A stretch of DNA of 64,000 nt from Sulfurimonas gotlandica GD1 (lineage in GTDB: Bacteria; Campylobacterota; Campylobacteria; Campylobacterales; Sulfurimonadaceae), in the NCBI RefSeq assembly GCF_000242915.1, contig NZ_AFRZ01000001.1, forward strand, positions 1,054,001 to 1,118,000, given 5' to 3'. Each line of letters starts with the position of its first letter. Positions within the stretch are counted from its first letter, which is position 1. Below are positions 53,655-61,815 of this stretch, in pieces. A program made the position numbers and the translations under genes. The notes under the pieces were generated by a model. It had not been told where the DNA came from. It ran no database searches and saw only the letters and a list, made by a program, of their open reading frames with translations.

Positions 53655-53910
53655 ATGTTAATCACTAAATTTGATCCATTTAAAGACTTAAGAGATCTAA
53701 ATAGATATAGAGGATAATACTCTAAAGATATCTGGTGAGAGAAATTTTAAAAATGAAGTAAAAGAAGAAGACTACTACAAAGTAGAAACATCGTTTGGAA
53801 AGTTTCAAAGAAGTCTCACGCTTCCAATAGATGCTGACAGCTCAAAAATGAAAACTGACTATAGAGATGGAGTTTTAACTATTACTATACCAAAGAAGAT
53901 AAATCTATAA
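53655..53910 (+). pseudogene. hsp20 (alpha-crystallin small heat shock protein) remnant
   Basis: The start MLITKFDPFKDLRDLNRY is a normal Hsp20 N terminus with AGGAG 9 bases upstream, but it hits TAA at 53715. From 53713 another frame reads NTLKISGERNFKNEVKEED, then YYKVETSFGKFQRSLTLP and DGVLTITIPKK to a stop at 53910, the C-terminal half of the alpha-crystallin domain. About 60 central residues (the domain start) are missing and the frames do not match. The chaperone is therefore broken by an internal deletion. Its end overlaps the convergent 223-residue gene. Confidence 0.85.
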
Positions 53911-54576
53911 AAGCTCTGCATGACTAAACTCTAATGAGTTAATTACTCTTTCAAAAATCTCGTTGCATTCATTGTTAATATCTTCAGGTACTACAAGATG
54001 AATCACGAAAAAACCTTTTTTAAAAGGCATTATCATAAATTTCTCATTCATTATTACAGGCTTATCTATCATTTGTATCTCTTTATTTGGAGCCATTTTA
54101 TACATGATTCCGGGTCTCATCGGCGCATCATTAAAATTTGGACTTATAACATATGTAGATGATTTCATATCAAATATAAGAACTTTATTTTCACCCAATT
54201 TGCTTTTTAAAAAAATATCTTTTTTATTTGTATCCTTACGTCTAGGAGCACTAAGCTGTAGTTTAACATAACGGTCATATCCTGTATAAAAACTATTATA
54301 TTTATAATATATCAATGATATTTTAACTTCTGCACCAACTTCATTCTTTGGTCCTTTAAGGATGACACCTGTTACATTGTTATCATCAAAAACATAAGGA
54401 AAATTTGATTCATCTTTACTCCAATACTTAGGAACTTCTGCTTGGAAAAGTTCATATTTAGAAGTATAAGAGATTAATTCATCTGCCTTGCCTGATGGTG
54501 TACTATATGATGGAATCCCACATATCGCAAAAGCTGTAAAGGAAAAGGAAAATATTAAAAAAAGAAATCGTTTCAT
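53905..54576 (-). CDS. Secreted hypothetical protein, 223 aa
   Basis: Signal peptide (about 1-17) with a Cys right after it (AICGIPSYS). The mature part has alternating strands (FQAEVPKYWSKDE, FPYVFDDNNVTGVILKGP, EVGAEVKISLIYYKY) that recall PsbP/DcrB-like periplasmic folds, but I do not recognise a family. It is divergent from the FecR-domain gene and convergent with the hsp20 remnant. Function unknown. Confidence 0.6.
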   Translation of the reverse strand: MKRFLFLIFSFSFTAFAICGIPSYSTPSGKADELISYTSKYELFQAEVPKYWSKDESNFPYVFDDNNVTGVILKGPKNEVGAEVKISLIYYKYNSFYTGYDRYVKLQLSAPRRKDTNKKDIFLKSKLGENKVLIFDMKSSTYVISPNFNDAPMRPGIMYKMAPNKEIQMIDKPVIMNEKFMIMPFKKGFFVIHLVVPEDINNECNEIFERVINSLEFSHAELL

Positions 54577-54649
54577 AATTTATTGTATCGTATTGAAGAT
54601 TAAATATTTTTGCACTACAATATAAATAAACATGATGATGGAGGTTGCA

Positions 54650-55594
54650 ATGAAGCTTTTAATGTCACTAATTATTATTTTGTTTTTTTTACATCTTAAC
54701 TTGCAAGCGCAGGAAAAAGATTCTTCCTGGTCTAGCGTGCAACTTGGTATGATTTTTAAGTTTGAACACCAGCAAGAAGAAGCGATTGAAGGTATAAAAA
54801 AAGCCCAAGCCACTATGATAAAAGCCCAAAATCTTATCTCAGTATCTAAAAAGAAAAACAAACCTGATGTTGAAGCAATTGCTTACCGTGCTTTTACTAC
54901 CGCACAAAATAACAAACAACGCTACGAACGCATAAAAATGCAAATACAAAAAAATATCTCTTATATAAAAAACAAAGACGGTTTCAAAATGAAACTAGAC
55001 AACAAAATCACGGGAATCATAACAAACTATACGGGGAGAGTAGAATTTACATCAGACAAACCCCCTTATGATGTCACATACATAAATGACGAAAGTGCCA
55101 AATATATTCGAGAAGGAGATGTTATTTCAACATATGCAAACAGCAGTGTCGAAATTGAGTGTTTAGATGGCAGAGGAAGCGTTAAAATCGGCGAATACAG
55201 TAGTTTAAAAATCAAGAAAAAAGATGATACGGCTGAAATACTTTCTCTCATAAAAGGCAACTTAGATGTAGCTGTAGAAAAAGCTGAAAAATTTGCTCTC
55301 ATCATTGATGAAAATGTCAAAAAACTTCTCAATCATCCTATGGATTTTACAAATAAAGAAATAAACATGTTAAAAGCGAAGATGCAAAGAAAATTTGAAG
55401 TACGCACTCCGACAGCTGTATTAGCAGTGAGAGGCACTAAATTTAGAACAAATATTGATAAGGCAGGAAGAACTATTTTAGATATGAAAGAAGGTGTTGT
55501 CGATGTGACGAACTTAAAAGATTTATCTCATACTTTGGTATATGCTGGGGAAAGATTGATAATAAATATAGACGGCTCAACAACTAAAGAATAA
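54650..55594 (+). CDS. FecR-domain periplasmic protein
   Basis: 314 residues from ATG 54650, chosen because GGAGG ends 5 bases upstream; in-frame ATGs at 54632 and 54635 lack this. Signal peptide about 1-19, a helical N-terminal part, then a FecR-type beta domain (about 115-310) with the closing motif RTPTAVLAVRGTKFRTNI. FecR domains sense or scaffold at the inner membrane surface. No sigma factor or TonB receptor is adjacent, so it is not a classical FecIR system. First gene of a three-gene operon. Confidence 0.78.
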   Translation: MKLLMSLIIILFFLHLNLQAQEKDSSWSSVQLGMIFKFEHQQEEAIEGIKKAQATMIKAQNLISVSKKKNKPDVEAIAYRAFTTAQNNKQRYERIKMQIQKNISYIKNKDGFKMKLDNKITGIITNYTGRVEFTSDKPPYDVTYINDESAKYIREGDVISTYANSSVEIECLDGRGSVKIGEYSSLKIKKKDDTAEILSLIKGNLDVAVEKAEKFALIIDENVKKLLNHPMDFTNKEINMLKAKMQRKFEVRTPTAVLAVRGTKFRTNIDKAGRTILDMKEGVVDVTNLKDLSHTLVYAGERLIINIDGSTTKE

Positions 55595-55610
55595 AACAAG
55601 GATTTTGTGT

Positions 55611-56795
55611 ATGAAAATAACATTGCGGTTAATCAGTATCCTTTTAATTTTTTCTACAACATCGGTATATGCGGTATGGAAAATAGAATATTCAAATTCC
55701 ATCATTAAATTTACCGGTGGTCCAAAAAAAAGAGGAAACTTCTCAACGCGAAGCCAATGTGAACAAGCAAGAAGTTCTTCATCACGCGCCAGTGGAGATT
55801 ATTCAAATTTAATGAGAAACTCAAAATGTGTCGGTTCTAACTCAGGAGGCAGTGGAGGTTCAGGCGGCTACAGCAGTAAATATGCAGTCCAACACATGAT
55901 GATGCAGACTTTGCTCGAAGGTTTTATGAAAGGGCTTGAACAAGAACAAAAGCAAGAAGCCATACGCCAGCAAAAACAAAGAGAACAGCAGGCATTGCAA
56001 AGAGCTATGGAAGAAAAACGCAAACAAGAAGGCAGAAAAGCATGGCAGGATCTTAAAGAACAAGAGACAAAAAACAGAGAACTGGATAAAGGGAAAAAAT
56101 ACAAAGAAATAGACTCTTTGCTCTCAACCATGGGACTCTCAGGTAAAACTGATGAACTTGAACTACAACCTATGAGTATAAAACAATCATCTACTAAGGC
56201 GATAGACACATCCATAATGTCCTCGTTGGAGAGATTGTCATGCAGTGCTTATTTTTCAAATCAAGCATTGATAGCAACTAAAAACAATCAGGAAGAAAAA
56301 GCAATATATTTCAATCAACAATCAGATAATGTAATTACAGGCGGTATGATAGAAGAAAGCTGTAAATCTACTAAAATGTCCGAAATTCCTGAAGTACCGG
56401 AGCCAACACCAGTCCAACAAGATAATAACGATATCATAGTAAAGCATCAACAAATAGTAATGCAGAGTATAATAAACAATCTAAAAGAACTCGAGAATCT
56501 TGAACAGAAAATATTTACAACAAAAGTGTCAAAAGAGGTTGTAATTGCAAAAAAAGAAGAAGCAATCAAAAAAATTGAAGCTATAAAAGAGCAATCCTTA
56601 AAACCACAAAAAGAAGATGATTTAGATAACTCAATGGCTGAAGCGCAAAAACTGCTTTTAGATTCTCAAGATGAACTAAAAAAATTAGATGACATGGAAA
56701 AAGAGTTGATGGAAACTAAAACTAAAACAGAAGATGCCTTGAAAAAAATATATGAATCAACAAAAGATGGAGAAAAAACAGATGAACAAAAGTAA
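55611..56795 (+). CDS. Secreted Gly-rich / coiled-coil protein of unknown function
   Basis: 394 residues from ATG 55611 with AAGGA 9 bases upstream. Signal peptide about 1-22, then a small domain with two Cys (RSQCEQARSSS, NSKCVGSNS) and a SGGSGGSGG linker. A long charged coiled coil follows (about 100-155, EQEQKQEAIRQQKQREQQ), then a middle part with two more Cys and a Pro-rich EIPEVPEPTP spacer. A second coiled coil (about 280-390) completes it. No family recognised. It overlaps the next gene by 14 bases and follows the FecR gene by 16 bases. Confidence 0.65.
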   Translation: MKITLRLISILLIFSTTSVYAVWKIEYSNSIIKFTGGPKKRGNFSTRSQCEQARSSSSRASGDYSNLMRNSKCVGSNSGGSGGSGGYSSKYAVQHMMMQTLLEGFMKGLEQEQKQEAIRQQKQREQQALQRAMEEKRKQEGRKAWQDLKEQETKNRELDKGKKYKEIDSLLSTMGLSGKTDELELQPMSIKQSSTKAIDTSIMSSLERLSCSAYFSNQALIATKNNQEEKAIYFNQQSDNVITGGMIEESCKSTKMSEIPEVPEPTPVQQDNNDIIVKHQQIVMQSIINNLKELENLEQKIFTTKVSKEVVIAKKEEAIKKIEAIKEQSLKPQKEDDLDNSMAEAQKLLLDSQDELKKLDDMEKELMETKTKTEDALKKIYESTKDGEKTDEQK

Positions 56796-58638
56796 TATTC
56801 TAACACTGATATTAGTCATTTTATTTACTGGATGTGCAAGTACGCAAAGAAGTGTCAGTCCGCAGCAGCAAGCATTTAACAATGGAACTTTACTATATTC
56901 CCAAGAGAAATATAAAGAAGCCGCTGCTGAATTTAAAACTGCTTTACAATTAAATGCAAACAACTACAATGCAAAAGCATGGCTCGCATTTTCATATTGT
57001 AGAAGTGGACAAAACGGTGAAGGAATTGATATCTTCAATAAACTTATCTACAACAATCCAACTCATTATAATAATTTTAATGGTCTGGCATATTGCTACA
57101 ATGAAAATCAGCAATATGATGAATCAATAAGCGCTTCAAAACGGGCTCTTGAGCTTAAACCAAACTACTCAAATGCATATTTCAATATGGGTGTATCATA
57201 TGAAAAAAAACATGAATATTCAAAAGCAATCGAGATGTATCAAAAAGCCATTTCAATAACTCCAAACTATTCAGATGCTTCACTCTCTTTAGCCAAACTC
57301 TTTTTACACAATAAAAATATAGATGAAGCAATTAACGTGCTTCAAAGAGCTTCTAAATTTAATCCTAAAAATGTGAAAATTTTAGAACTATTGGCAAATA
57401 TTTATTATGGTTCATCAAACTTTGCAAAAGCAAAAGAAACTATTTCTAAAGCAATCGAATTTCAAACTCACATAGGAGTTGGCATTAGGATTAAAAGCAT
57501 AAATGGATTTACGGTTGTTGATAGTTTGATACCAAGCGATTCTTCAAGCAACAAGGAGATAATTAAAGGCGATATAATTCTTGAAATTGATGGTAATGAT
57601 ATAGAAGGAATGCACTTAAAAGTTGTTGCAAATAAATTATCAGGACCTGAGGGCACATCTGTTAAACTGACTATACAACGTAAAGACAAAGAATTTGAGA
57701 AGGTAATATCAAGAGCTAAATTTGTAGAAGCAAAAGCAGCCTCAAAATTAGAACTACGCAGCTTAATAGAGAGAAAATTAGGCTCAAAAGATGCAGCTCT
57801 AAGAGATGCACAAAAAGCAAATGAGCTAGATGACTCTTTTGGACTTATATCGTTGGCAGCTATTAATATAGACGATAAAAATTATGAACAAGCTTCTAGC
57901 CTTCTTTTGAAGGCAAATAATAATATTCAGGCATCTATTTTTGAAGCAATAATGTATGCTAAAAATGGAAATATGCAAAAAGCAAAAGAAAAATATCTGA
58001 ACCTTACACAAGACTATGCTCTATTTGAAAATATAGCTTTAACTACTGATATAGCCGAATTATTGAGTCATCTTAAACCTGTTATTGATGAACTTGAACA
58101 AAGTGCAAAAAATTATAATGAGCAGGGAAAATACAATCAAAGCATTGAAGTTTATACACAGATGCTGAGTTTTGCACAAAATAAAGCAGAAGTAGAAAAG
58201 ATTAACGAAAATATGATTAACACCATACATAAAATGAATGAATTACCCGCTATCGGCGATAAAGCCAATAAACATATTGTAAGAGCTGAAATGTTTATAA
58301 AAAGCGGAAATTATCCAATTGCCATAGAAGAGTTTAATAAAGCACTAAAATTAGCTCCATTTTCGGCATTATTATATTTTAACATTGCTATTTTAGAAGG
58401 AAAAATTGCAAATTATCCGCTTGCGATAGATTCTATGAATATGTATATTAAAATGGCTCCGCAAGCACCAAATGTTACATCAGCTAAAAATCAGGTCACG
58501 AAATGGGAAGTTATCATGGAACAAAACAAAGAACAAAGAATTTCCCAGGAAAAGAAAATTGATGCAAAACCATTAGATACTGATGAAGATATAAGGAAAA
58601 AATCACTCAGAAGAATTCGTAAAATACCAAGCAAATAA
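56782..58638 (+). CDS. TPR-PDZ lipoprotein
   Basis: 618 residues from ATG 56782; the in-frame 56752 start adds ten charged residues before the signal peptide. A probable lipobox LFTGC puts a lipidated Cys near residue 18. About six TPR units (35-225) are followed by a PDZ domain (about 228-315: IGVGIRIKSING, IKGDIILEIDGNDI, LTIQRKDKEFEKVI), then more TPR-like helices (320-590). PDZ between TPR blocks is unusual. It likely scaffolds an envelope complex with the two proteins upstream. Function unknown. Confidence 0.72.
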   Translation: MNKSNILTLILVILFTGCASTQRSVSPQQQAFNNGTLLYSQEKYKEAAAEFKTALQLNANNYNAKAWLAFSYCRSGQNGEGIDIFNKLIYNNPTHYNNFNGLAYCYNENQQYDESISASKRALELKPNYSNAYFNMGVSYEKKHEYSKAIEMYQKAISITPNYSDASLSLAKLFLHNKNIDEAINVLQRASKFNPKNVKILELLANIYYGSSNFAKAKETISKAIEFQTHIGVGIRIKSINGFTVVDSLIPSDSSSNKEIIKGDIILEIDGNDIEGMHLKVVANKLSGPEGTSVKLTIQRKDKEFEKVISRAKFVEAKAASKLELRSLIERKLGSKDAALRDAQKANELDDSFGLISLAAINIDDKNYEQASSLLLKANNNIQASIFEAIMYAKNGNMQKAKEKYLNLTQDYALFENIALTTDIAELLSHLKPVIDELEQSAKNYNEQGKYNQSIEVYTQMLSFAQNKAEVEKINENMINTIHKMNELPAIGDKANKHIVRAEMFIKSGNYPIAIEEFNKALKLAPFSALLYFNIAILEGKIANYPLAIDSMNMYIKMAPQAPNVTSAKNQVTKWEVIMEQNKEQRISQEKKIDAKPLDTDEDIRKKSLRRIRKIPSK

Positions 58639-58664
58639 TTTAGAAGGTATTATTTCTAACACTA

Positions 58665-58688
58665 TTCATGCGGATTTTTCCGCATGAA
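58665..58688. terminator. Hairpin between the TPR-PDZ gene and the duplicated kinase end
   Basis: TTCATGCGGA-TTTT-TCCGCATGAA, a perfect 10-bp stem ending 2 bases before the 240-bp repeat. It was probably the shared terminator of the TPR-PDZ gene and the histidine kinase gene before the insertion at 58930. Confidence 0.65.
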
Positions 58689-58689
58689 A

Positions 58690-58929
58690 TCTACCACCTC
58701 AGTTCAAACTTACTTCCCACTTCATACTCTGAGCTTACAAGTATCTCTATCTTAAACTCATCACATATCTGTTTTACTATATTCAGTCCTACTCCAAAAC
58801 CACCTGCCAAAGTAGAGCCGCGTTTGTAAAGCTCAAATATCTCATTTAGTTTCTCTTTCTCTATCCCGACACCTTCATCTTCGATGCTAAAGTAGCCCTC
58901 TTTTAAGACAATGCTTATAGTAGTATCTG
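58690..58929 (-). pseudogene. Duplicated 3' fragment of the histidine kinase gene
   Basis: 240 bp identical, by eye base for base, to 60699-60938. On the minus strand it encodes the last 78 or so residues of the kinase at 60700, including the G1 (DEGVGI) and G2 (GFGVGL) ATP-binding blocks and the stop, plus one base. It has no start and no upstream part, so it is not functional. It marks one side of the HipA/HTH insertion. Confidence 0.95.
58690..58929. repeat. 240-bp direct repeat, left copy
   Basis: Perfect match to 60699-60938 in the same orientation. The flanks diverge at once on both sides (A/T on the left, C/G on the right). The 1,769 bp between the copies carry only the toxin-antitoxin pair. 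Confidence 0.95.
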
Positions 58930-58937
58930 CAATATAG

Positions 58938-59004
58938 TTACAAATATATAAATCATATATATTTGTAATAACTTCAAAAATTAAGCTATAATTACAAATA
59001 TATA
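58938..59004 (+). promoter_or_regulatory. Promoter and palindromic operator of the HipA/HTH module
   Basis: TTACAAATATATA occurs at 58938-58950, inverted at 58956-58968 (together a 31-bp palindrome), and again directly at 58992-59004. A promoter reads TTGTAA (58963-58968), 18 bp, TATAAT (58987-58992), so the palindrome covers the -35 box and the third half-site the -10 box. This is the layout expected for autorepression by the HTH partner. Confidence 0.75.
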
Positions 59005-59020
59005 TGGATTAGGACACACT

Positions 59021-60283
59021 ATGGCTCAAAAAGCTAGCTTGTATTTATTTGATAAACATATTGGTGATATTATTCAGTCTGGAGACAGAGTCTACCTTAA
59101 GCAAATTGATGATGGTGCACATAGGGCTAGTCCGATTTCTATTCCATCAGGTATTAATGAGATTGAAACAACTGCTCTTTCATACTTAGAAAGAGTTCCA
59201 GGTTTTGTTAGTGATTCACTTCCAGGAAGTTTTGGTACATCAATATTAAATAAGTTTTTTGAGGATAATAATAGTGGAAGTTTTCCTACAGTTGTTGATA
59301 AGCTATTATTTATTGGAAATAGAGGGCTTGGTGCATTAGAGTTTAGACCACAAAAAGATATAGCAGAATCGAAAGATTTAACTTACGAGCTAATAGACAT
59401 GTTTAATGAAGCAAAGAAGTTAAAAAAAGGAGATGGTTTTCACTCCATTCATAGTGCTTTTTTAGTGTCAGCTCACTCTTTTGTTGGTGGAGCAAGATCT
59501 AAAGCTGTTGTCTCTATTGATATGAAACAAGGCTTAGTATATCTTGGAGACAGGACTAAAAAACCTCCAGTAAATTTTATCCCTGCAATTATTAAATACG
59601 ATGATACAGCAGGTGGTGATGAAAATAAATCAACCTACTCAAAATTAGAATATATTTACCATCTTTTAGCCAAAGAGTCTGGCATAAAAATGATGGATTG
59701 TTTTCTTATAGAGTCAAATGATAAACATCACTTTGTTACAAAGAGGTTTGATATTGAAAATGGAGAAAAACTACATGTCCACTCTCTTGCAGGAATCCTG
59801 CAAACAGACTACAACATTACTATGCAAACTAGCTATGAAGAACTACTAAGAGTAGCAGTAAAGTTAAATGCACAAGGAAGTATCAAGCAGTTATTTTTAC
59901 AGATGCTCTTTAACTATATGTTTGTAAACCAAGATGATCACTCCAGAAACTTCTCATTTATGTGTGATAAAAGTTTTAACTGGGAAGCAACACCTGCCTA
60001 TGATATTACCTTTGCAAAAGGAGAGAAGCAAACAGTTGAGCATCAACTATCTCTTTATGGCAAAGCATTGTCAAAAATAAACTTATCCGATGTTGTCTTA
60101 CTTGCAAATGAGTTTTCAATCAGTGTTGAATTTGTTTCAGAATCAATAGAGAAGATGCAAGAGCTAAGAAAGAGTAAATTACCAAAATTGATGCAAGAGT
60201 ATAAAGTATCAAATAAGAAATACAGTAGTGTTATGAAAGCTGTTATGAGTAGAGATTTTCAAGGGGAGTTGAGTGATGATTGA
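59021..60283 (+). CDS. hipA: HipA-family serine/threonine kinase toxin
   Basis: 420 residues, close to the usual HipA length. The N-terminal HipA domain has DSLPGSFG and IGNRGLGALEF (about 65-110), and the glycine loop is VGGARSKAVVSI near 153. The C-terminal kinase has FVTKRFD, the catalytic loop NQDDHSRNFSF (Asp305, His307, Asn310) and the metal ligand Asp328 in PAYDIT. All kinase residues look intact. E. coli HipA phosphorylates GltX and halts translation; related HipT hits TrpS, so the target here is open. It lies before its antitoxin gene, overlapping by a few bases. Confidence 0.9.
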   Translation: MAQKASLYLFDKHIGDIIQSGDRVYLKQIDDGAHRASPISIPSGINEIETTALSYLERVPGFVSDSLPGSFGTSILNKFFEDNNSGSFPTVVDKLLFIGNRGLGALEFRPQKDIAESKDLTYELIDMFNEAKKLKKGDGFHSIHSAFLVSAHSFVGGARSKAVVSIDMKQGLVYLGDRTKKPPVNFIPAIIKYDDTAGGDENKSTYSKLEYIYHLLAKESGIKMMDCFLIESNDKHHFVTKRFDIENGEKLHVHSLAGILQTDYNITMQTSYEELLRVAVKLNAQGSIKQLFLQMLFNYMFVNQDDHSRNFSFMCDKSFNWEATPAYDITFAKGEKQTVEHQLSLYGKALSKINLSDVVLLANEFSISVEFVSESIEKMQELRKSKLPKLMQEYKVSNKKYSSVMKAVMSRDFQGELSDD

Positions 60284-60662
60284 TAAAAAAAATTCACTGT
60301 TAAACAAGCTTAAGGCTTATGAGAAAGAAGCAAAAAAGGTAAAGAAGCAAAAAATTAATTTAAATGCCTCATTTGATCTTTTAACTGACGAAGAGATATT
60401 AATAGTTCTTGCTCACAGATCTAAAAAGTTAAGATTGAGTGAAAATATAAAGCAAAAAGATTTTTCTCAAAAAGCCCAACTCTCTTCTTCTACAACATAC
60501 TCAAACTTTGAACAAACAGGAAAAGCATCTTTGCTGAATTTTGTTAAGATTATTAGGGTTTTTGGAAGGCTTAGTGAACTAGAAAAACTCTTAAAACTAG
60601 ACCTCTCTCAAGAGATTGATATTATTGAAAAAAATAAAGATGAAAGACATAGAGCTGGATAA
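60276..60662 (+). CDS. hipB: HTH (XRE-type) antitoxin partner of HipA
   Basis: 128 residues from ATG 60276, 7 bases after AAGGGGAG; a GTG at 60273 is in frame just before it. A basic N-terminal helix is followed by an XRE-like helix-turn-helix (about 45-110: LAHRSKKLRLSENIKQKDFSQKAQLSSSTTYSNFE, with the KQKDFSQKAQLS turn). It overlaps the hipA stop by 8 bases, so the two are coupled. It should bind HipA and the palindrome at 58938. Its place after the toxin and its length (HipB is about 88 residues) are unusual for the classical pair. Confidence 0.75.
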   Translation: MIDKKNSLLNKLKAYEKEAKKVKKQKINLNASFDLLTDEEILIVLAHRSKKLRLSENIKQKDFSQKAQLSSSTTYSNFEQTGKASLLNFVKIIRVFGRLSELEKLLKLDLSQEIDIIEKNKDERHRAG

Positions 60663-60698
60663 ATAGTGGTCATAAGTTTAAAACCTTATCAAAAGGCT

Positions 60699-60938
60699 TC
60701 TACCACCTCAGTTCAAACTTACTTCCCACTTCATACTCTGAGCTTACAAGTATCTCTATCTTAAACTCATCACATATCTGTTTTACTATATTCAGTCCTA
60801 CTCCAAAACCACCTGCCAAAGTAGAGCCGCGTTTGTAAAGCTCAAATATCTCATTTAGTTTCTCTTTCTCTATCCCGACACCTTCATCTTCGATGCTAAA
60901 GTAGCCCTCTTTTAAGACAATGCTTATAGTAGTATCTG
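60699..60938. repeat. 240-bp direct repeat, right copy
   Basis: This copy lies inside the intact kinase gene and runs from one base after the stop codon to about codon 293. It is identical to 58690-58929. Confidence 0.95.
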
Positions 60939-61815
60939 GCATAGAGTATTTTATGGCATTTGAGATTAGGTTTGAGAAAAGTAGTTCTACTCTTGCATCT
61001 ATGGCATTTAGACTTGAGTCTTGCATATCTGCTTTTATTTTTATATTTTTAGCATGGCTAAGTTCTGAGTAGTACTCTATGCTTTGGACTAGCAGAAGTT
61101 TTAAGTTTAACATCTGAGACTCTTGATTGACTCCGCTAAAGTTTAGGTAGGCAAGTGACTGATAGATGCTGTAAAGTTGTTTTGTAGAGATGGAGATATT
61201 TCTCAGTATCTTCTCATCATAGACTTTTTTCTGCATCGCTCTTGAAGTACTCATACCAAGTGCAGTTATGGGAGTGTTTAGCTCATGAGAGATATCTTGG
61301 ATAAAAGACTCTATCTCTTTTACTTTTTGATGAATCGGGCGCATAAATAGACGTGAAAGTATCCAAGAGATGACTACTATAGTTATAAATATCAGCGTTA
61401 TCGCAACAAGTACATTTATTTGCAGAGCTTTTAGCTCTTTATGATACTCATCAGTTCTTACAAGCACGTACTCTATATTTAAGTGTTCTTGAGGTGCAGT
61501 CGATACAAGGATTTTAAATCCATTATCTTCAAAGTACTTTTTCTCAAAGATTCTATTCTCTTTTGCAGGTATAAGCAGATACTCATAATCCTTTTCCACC
61601 TTTGGAAGAATAAGAGGAGATGAAGTCATATGAGCGTTTATAACAAGACCAGAGATTCTATCAGCCAAGTGTTGAAGTTTATAGTAAGTAGTACTCTCAA
61701 GTGAATTCTTTTGTGCGCTAAAGTACCAGTAACCAGAAAGCAGTGTAAAGAGTAGAGATGAACCCAGATATAGAGCTAAAAATGAGTAAAATGATTTTTT
61801 CTCAAGCCTATTCAA
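60700..61815 (-). CDS. Sensor histidine kinase of an OmpR-type two-component system
   Basis: 371 residues. TM1 near 10-31, a periplasmic sensor of about 100 residues, TM2 near 132-152. H-box DISHELNTPI is near residue 175, N-box NLISNAIKYS near 285, G1 DEGVGI and G2 GFGVGL in the last 80. It overlaps the regulator gene by 8 bases. The downstream genes (SHOCT protein, CopA-like ATPase) suggest a copper or envelope signal, but the sensor shows no clear Met/His/Cys metal site. The 3' 240 bp are duplicated at 58690. Confidence 0.92.
   Translation of the reverse strand: MNRLEKKSFYSFLALYLGSSLLFTLLSGYWYFSAQKNSLESTTYYKLQHLADRISGLVINAHMTSSPLILPKVEKDYEYLLIPAKENRIFEKKYFEDNGFKILVSTAPQEHLNIEYVLVRTDEYHKELKALQINVLVAITLIFITIVVISWILSRLFMRPIHQKVKEIESFIQDISHELNTPITALGMSTSRAMQKKVYDEKILRNISISTKQLYSIYQSLAYLNFSGVNQESQMLNLKLLLVQSIEYYSELSHAKNIKIKADMQDSSLNAIDARVELLFSNLISNAIKYSMPDTTISIVLKEGYFSIEDEGVGIEKEKLNEIFELYKRGSTLAGGFGVGLNIVKQICDEFKIEILVSSEYEVGSKFELRW

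Noticed and set aside
53655-53717. A 20-residue peptide gene (MLITKFDPFK...)
   Set aside because: It is the start of an Hsp20 gene whose remaining half follows in another frame, so it is better read as part of a pseudogene.
58930-60698. The HipA segment as a prophage or insertion sequence
   Set aside because: No integrase, transposase, terminal inverted repeats or phage genes are present; only the toxin-antitoxin pair lies between the repeats.
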